Assembly: GCA_021840255.1 (NCBI GenBank)
Contig: JAKBYX010000015.1
Span: 1 to 45,576 of the forward strand
Direction: 5' to 3'
DNA: 45,576 nucleotides
DNA from: Nitrospirota bacterium
GTDB taxonomy: Bacteria > Nitrospirota > Thermodesulfovibrionia > Thermodesulfovibrionales > JdFR-88
The notes under the pieces were generated by a model. The model saw only the letters and a program-made list of their open reading frames with translations, was not told the DNA's origin and searched no databases. A program made the translations under genes and the position numbers. Below, one piece after another: positions 42,246 to 45,576 of the stretch (its first letter is position 1; each line of letters begins with the position of its first letter).

Positions 42246-45200
42246 TCAGGCCCGGTTGTCTTTTTCCAATAGTGAGGCGTATATGGATTCGGTTTTTGAT
42301 GATGGCCGGATGTTCAATACCGCCGCCAATCTGGAGCGGCAACGGTTGTAAACCATTATGGCCTCTGTCCTTTGCCCAAGGCGGGAAAAATACAGCATCA
42401 ATTTTTGATAGAATTCCTCTGCCGCATCGTTGAGCTCTATGCCTTTGCGATATATGGAAGCCGCTTTTTCAAATTCCGCTTTCTGTTCATAAACGTTTCC
42501 CAATGCCTTGACCAGGTTAAAAAGCAGGTGGTCCAGTTTCTCCTGTCTTGAGACAGCCCAGGCTTCAAGGGCATCCAAGGGCAGGAATTTGCCTTTATAT
42601 ATTTTTAATGCATTCTCCAGGGGGGAAACCCCGTTAAGCGGCTGTCCCCCCATCGGCTGTCCATCTGCGCCGGAGCACAGCGCTTCAAAAGACCAGAGGT
42701 CAACCCATACGTGCCGCCGGTCCAGTCCAAGTTGCCCATCCCGCAAAAAGACCGCCTTCTCGTTTTTTAACAGCTTCCGCAGGCGGTGCAGGGTAGTATC
42801 AAAGGATTGTTGGGCCAAGTCCCCGTCGACGTCGGGCCATAAGATATCCAGCAGCTCTTTTTCGGGCACGCCTTCAGGGCCCCTCGCAGCCAGCATTTTG
42901 AGGATACCTAGGGGTTTTTTCTGCATCTTCCCGCTGAATTCCAACGGGGAATCATTTATTAATACCTGGAACCTGCCTAATGTGTATATTTTAACCGGGT
43001 ACGGCCACAGGTCTGTCTCTGGCGGAGTTTTTTCTTTTTCCGGGAACAAAAAAACCCGTTTCCGTATGAGTTCCTGCACAAATTCAGTTTCGATTCCCTC
43101 CAGAAGGGCTTTCTCGCATAGCCTGGCCATCACCTGAGGACGCCACCCGTACATATTCGCCAGGCCATGTTTACGGGCCAAGGGGAAAGCCTGTTTCAGC
43201 AATGCGTTCCCTTGCATCTCATCTCCGCTTGTAAACGCCGCGTTCGCTTTGAACATAAAATACATGAATTCCCAATAGGAGCTTTTCATGCGGGTTGCGA
43301 TCTCTTTGCCCGCTTCGAATTCCCGTTCAGCCCCGCTGCTGTCTCCTTTGAAATGCAGGAGCTCGGCCAGCGCAATGTGCACGGCGGCTATGGGCGGCAG
43401 GTAGCCTGTTTTGGGCATAAGCTCATTGGACAATTGCTGGTAGCTGTATGCGCCTTCGATATCTTCAGACAGGGCCGATTCCCAGCTCTTGAGGAAATAG
43501 TAAAAAGCTTGGTTCAACCGCATCATTTTTCCAAAATTCACCGACATATCAGCTAATACCGATGCCGCGGCCTTCATGTCACCTTTGCTTAAGGCCGCCG
43601 CGGCGGCATTCCCCAGGAGATGGTCGTCCCATATATGCACACCGTTTTGAGCCGATAATTTCAAGGCATGGACGGCGGTTTCAATGCAGGTATCGCAGTC
43701 CCCACAGAAAAACTCGTATAGGGCCTTTACAGCAAGCATGCTCATCAAAAAAAGGTCCGGCACGCTTTCTTTTTCTTTTGCCAGCAGACCCTTAAAAAAA
43801 TTGATTATGATGCCGGCGCGGGCAAGGTCTCCTTTCCAGAGAAAGAAAACGGTTAGGTGGTTGCCTGTCATTATCTTGAGCGCAATATCTATGCTTTCCC
43901 CCGAAAAAAGGAGGTTGAATGCGCGGTCGCTAAAGGCGTCTATGTCAAACCCTTCCGGTACGTTTACCGTCAGTGAATTGAAAATATTCAGCATCACCCT
44001 GGTCTCGATCTCAGCCGAAGGGAAGGAAGGGTCCTCCTCCAGTATCTCCCTGATAATATTTAACCATGCCGCGATATCGCTGTACTCCGAGCAATGAAAC
44101 GAAATCGCAACCGCTTCGGACCATGCGAGGAACATCCAGGTGCGCTCGTTTTTCTCCCTGAAAGCGGTAAAAGCCTTTTTAAAGTGGTCCCGGCTTTCCA
44201 TTGGGTTTACCGCTGAAAGAGCGATCCCTTTCCAATACATAAGCACAGGGTTCCTCTCCGCCTGCGGGGCCGGCAGATATTCCAGCCATTTCCTTACAGT
44301 CTCCGTCCGCCCCTGTCTGGCAAGGAACTGGGCATTTTCAAGTATCAGGCGCTCGATCTGGTCAAAGTCTCCGGACTGAAAAAAGAGATCCACCCCGTCT
44401 TCGATCCGGGCCGAGTCAGCCAGCAGTCCGGCTGCCTTTGTCTTTATCTCCCGGAGCTCCCCGTGGCTGAAGGTCTCCCTTGCCTTTGATTGCAGGAACT
44501 CGCGGAAGAGGGGATGATACTGATAAACGGCATCCGAGCCCGGATGTTTTGTCGTGAAGAAATGCTCCCCGCTCAACCGGGACAACAGCCTGTCTGCATG
44601 AGGCAGCCCTGTAAGCTTTTCAGCCGTTAGCGGTTCTATCTGGGGGAGGAAAGAGGTCTTCAGAAGAAACCCGCGGGTCTCTCCATCTGTTTTCTCGAAT
44701 ACCTCCACAGCAAAATAATTGAACAGGTCCTCAGACGGCCCGATGGATTTGAGACTTTCAATTTTTCCGGAATTTTTCAGGTTTTCATTCAGAAGGACCA
44801 TCCCCGCGATCCAGCCGTCCGTCTTGCTGTGTAGGGACTCAATATATTGGTCCGGAAGTTTTTCCTTACAAAACATCTCTTTTGTCTCGCTGCCGGTAAA
44901 CTTCAGGTCATTCCAGCCGAACGCGGCTATCTGGCCGTTTGCGTAAAGTCTTGAAAACCGTGCCGGCAGTCCCCTGCGGCTTAACACTATTATGTTTATT
45001 CCTTCGGGCGCCATGGACAACCCGGTTTCGATTATTTCCTGAAAAACGGGCTCTTCAGGGACTTCCTGGTAATTATCCAGCACTATCGCAAAGGGCGGCT
45101 TTATCAGCCCATAGAGGCGCTCGAAATAACGCCTGGTAAAGGCCCGGACATCCAAGAGGCATTCGGGGGTAAGCAGCGGGAGAAGTTTTTGTTTTTCCTG

Positions 45201-45488
45201 TTTTGCGCGGTTTTTTTGCGGGACAGCCTTTTGGGCTGCCAGCCCCATATAATAGAAAAAAGTTGCCGGATCGCTGTCCCCCTGGTCCACCTGGTACCAT
45301 ATGGAAGGCAGCTTGATGGAATCCAGATAGCTTGCCGCAAGCGTGGTCTTTCCGGCCCCGCCGGGCGCGGACACCCATATAACCGGCTTTTGCCGCGCCT
45401 CAGAGAGCCTGCCGAAGAGCTTTCTTCTAAGCAGAACTCCTGATACCCTGGGGCGGGTTATCTTAACTGGTGAGAGGTGTTCTTTCAA
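42246..45488 (-). CDS. MalT-like STAND ATPase regulator with BTAD-type DNA-binding C-terminus
   Basis: A 1080-residue signal-transducing regulator. The N-terminus (KITRPRVSGVLLRRKLFGRL, then SAPGGAGKTTLAAS at 40-53, and the Walker B FAIVLDNYQEV) is that of MalT/LuxR STAND ATPases. A long TPR-like helical middle (about 380-830) follows. The usual LuxR helix-turn-helix is replaced by an OmpR-type winged helix (YTLGRFQVLINDSPLEF ... ELLDILWPDVDGD) and a BTAD domain (ALKIYKGKFLP ... YQKLMLYFSRLGQRTEAI), as in SARP activators. Its inducer is unknown; no HTH target site is evident. The start is TTG at 45488 with a weak ribosome binding site; the next 88 bases to the window edge are AT-rich leader. 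Confidence 0.88.
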   Translation of the reverse strand: MKEHLSPVKITRPRVSGVLLRRKLFGRLSEARQKPVIWVSAPGGAGKTTLAASYLDSIKLPSIWYQVDQGDSDPATFFYYMGLAAQKAVPQKNRAKQEKQKLLPLLTPECLLDVRAFTRRYFERLYGLIKPPFAIVLDNYQEVPEEPVFQEIIETGLSMAPEGINIIVLSRRGLPARFSRLYANGQIAAFGWNDLKFTGSETKEMFCKEKLPDQYIESLHSKTDGWIAGMVLLNENLKNSGKIESLKSIGPSEDLFNYFAVEVFEKTDGETRGFLLKTSFLPQIEPLTAEKLTGLPHADRLLSRLSGEHFFTTKHPGSDAVYQYHPLFREFLQSKARETFSHGELREIKTKAAGLLADSARIEDGVDLFFQSGDFDQIERLILENAQFLARQGRTETVRKWLEYLPAPQAERNPVLMYWKGIALSAVNPMESRDHFKKAFTAFREKNERTWMFLAWSEAVAISFHCSEYSDIAAWLNIIREILEEDPSFPSAEIETRVMLNIFNSLTVNVPEGFDIDAFSDRAFNLLFSGESIDIALKIMTGNHLTVFFLWKGDLARAGIIINFFKGLLAKEKESVPDLFLMSMLAVKALYEFFCGDCDTCIETAVHALKLSAQNGVHIWDDHLLGNAAAAALSKGDMKAAASVLADMSVNFGKMMRLNQAFYYFLKSWESALSEDIEGAYSYQQLSNELMPKTGYLPPIAAVHIALAELLHFKGDSSGAEREFEAGKEIATRMKSSYWEFMYFMFKANAAFTSGDEMQGNALLKQAFPLARKHGLANMYGWRPQVMARLCEKALLEGIETEFVQELIRKRVFLFPEKEKTPPETDLWPYPVKIYTLGRFQVLINDSPLEFSGKMQKKPLGILKMLAARGPEGVPEKELLDILWPDVDGDLAQQSFDTTLHRLRKLLKNEKAVFLRDGQLGLDRRHVWVDLWSFEALCSGADGQPMGGQPLNGVSPLENALKIYKGKFLPLDALEAWAVSRQEKLDHLLFNLVKALGNVYEQKAEFEKAASIYRKGIELNDAAEEFYQKLMLYFSRLGQRTEAIMVYNRCRSRLAAVLNIRPSSKTESIYASLLEKDNRA

Positions 45489-45576
45489 TCAGGAAACCCT
45501 GAACGCCAATCCGGTTAGCGAAATAGTTCAACCTGTCCCTCCCCTAAAAATATATTACAAAAAAGAATATAAAAAA

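Overview
The window reads as a chromosomal segment of a Gram-negative (diderm), probably anaerobic, diazotrophic bacterium. Diderm traits are an outer-membrane beta-barrel protein, a lipoprotein with a lipobox, and an AsmA/DUF748 envelope protein. Anaerobic traits are two rubrerythrin/ferritin-like proteins and nitrogenase with NifI1/NifI2 PII proteins. Ribosome binding sites are strong (AAGGAGG) and TTG/GTG starts are common. Gene content and the lysA-dapF-dapA order would suit Nitrospirota or a deltaproteobacterial-type lineage; this placement is inference and no marker here settles it.

Layout. 1-4.2 kb (minus): a partial beta-propeller lipoprotein, then the lysine/diaminopimelate operon lysA-dapF-dapA with a strong terminator. 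4.4-7.3 kb: a D-Ala-D-Ala carboxypeptidase with an extraordinary polycationic tail, a multi-pass membrane protein and a DJ-1/PfpI protein. 7.5-9.6 kb: the rpsP-khpA-trmD-rplS translation operon, with rimM absent from its usual slot. 9.6-12.8 kb: a c-di-GMP-type (GEMM-I) riboswitch on the minus strand with no gene after it, a small hypothetical gene, an outer-membrane barrel protein, tatA, a YceI protein and a ferritin-like protein. 13.0-16.3 kb: hisD, tRNA-Thr(CGT), then a small island. The island holds a VapBC-type toxin-antitoxin pair bracketed by the tRNA and a degenerate copy of the tRNA 3' half, and is followed directly by an MNT/HEPN pair. 16.3-21.2 kb: a secreted Cys-rich protein, an MFS exporter, a DUF309 gene interrupted by an in-frame TAG, a lone response regulator, a TIM-barrel protein and a Clp1/Grc3-type kinase.

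21.3-32.9 kb is the core: rubrerythrin, then a nitrogen-fixation cluster on the plus strand in two sigma-54 units. Unit 1 is nifB-hesA. Unit 2 is nifH-nifD-nifK-nifEN(fused)-nifX-nifI1-nifI2-fdxN-GNAT. Both units have the same 15-base -24/-12 promoter core, and nifB also has a perfect NifA-type upstream site. NifB makes the Fe-S precursor, NifEN matures it, NifX carries it, NifDK with NifH is the enzyme, NifI1/I2 switch it off in response to ammonium, and the ferredoxin supplies electrons. Unusual points are the NifE-NifN fusion, the nifI pair moved downstream of nifX, and a HesA lacking the usual catalytic aspartate.

33-45.6 kb: a VOC-family protein, a DUF4197 protein, a 1203-residue AsmA/DUF748 protein with an OmpA-like end, a UvrD-type helicase whose 3' end overlaps a convergent ABC-F gene (uup), and a 1080-residue STAND/TPR/BTAD transcription regulator. 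No rRNA, CRISPR array, transposase or integrase was seen.
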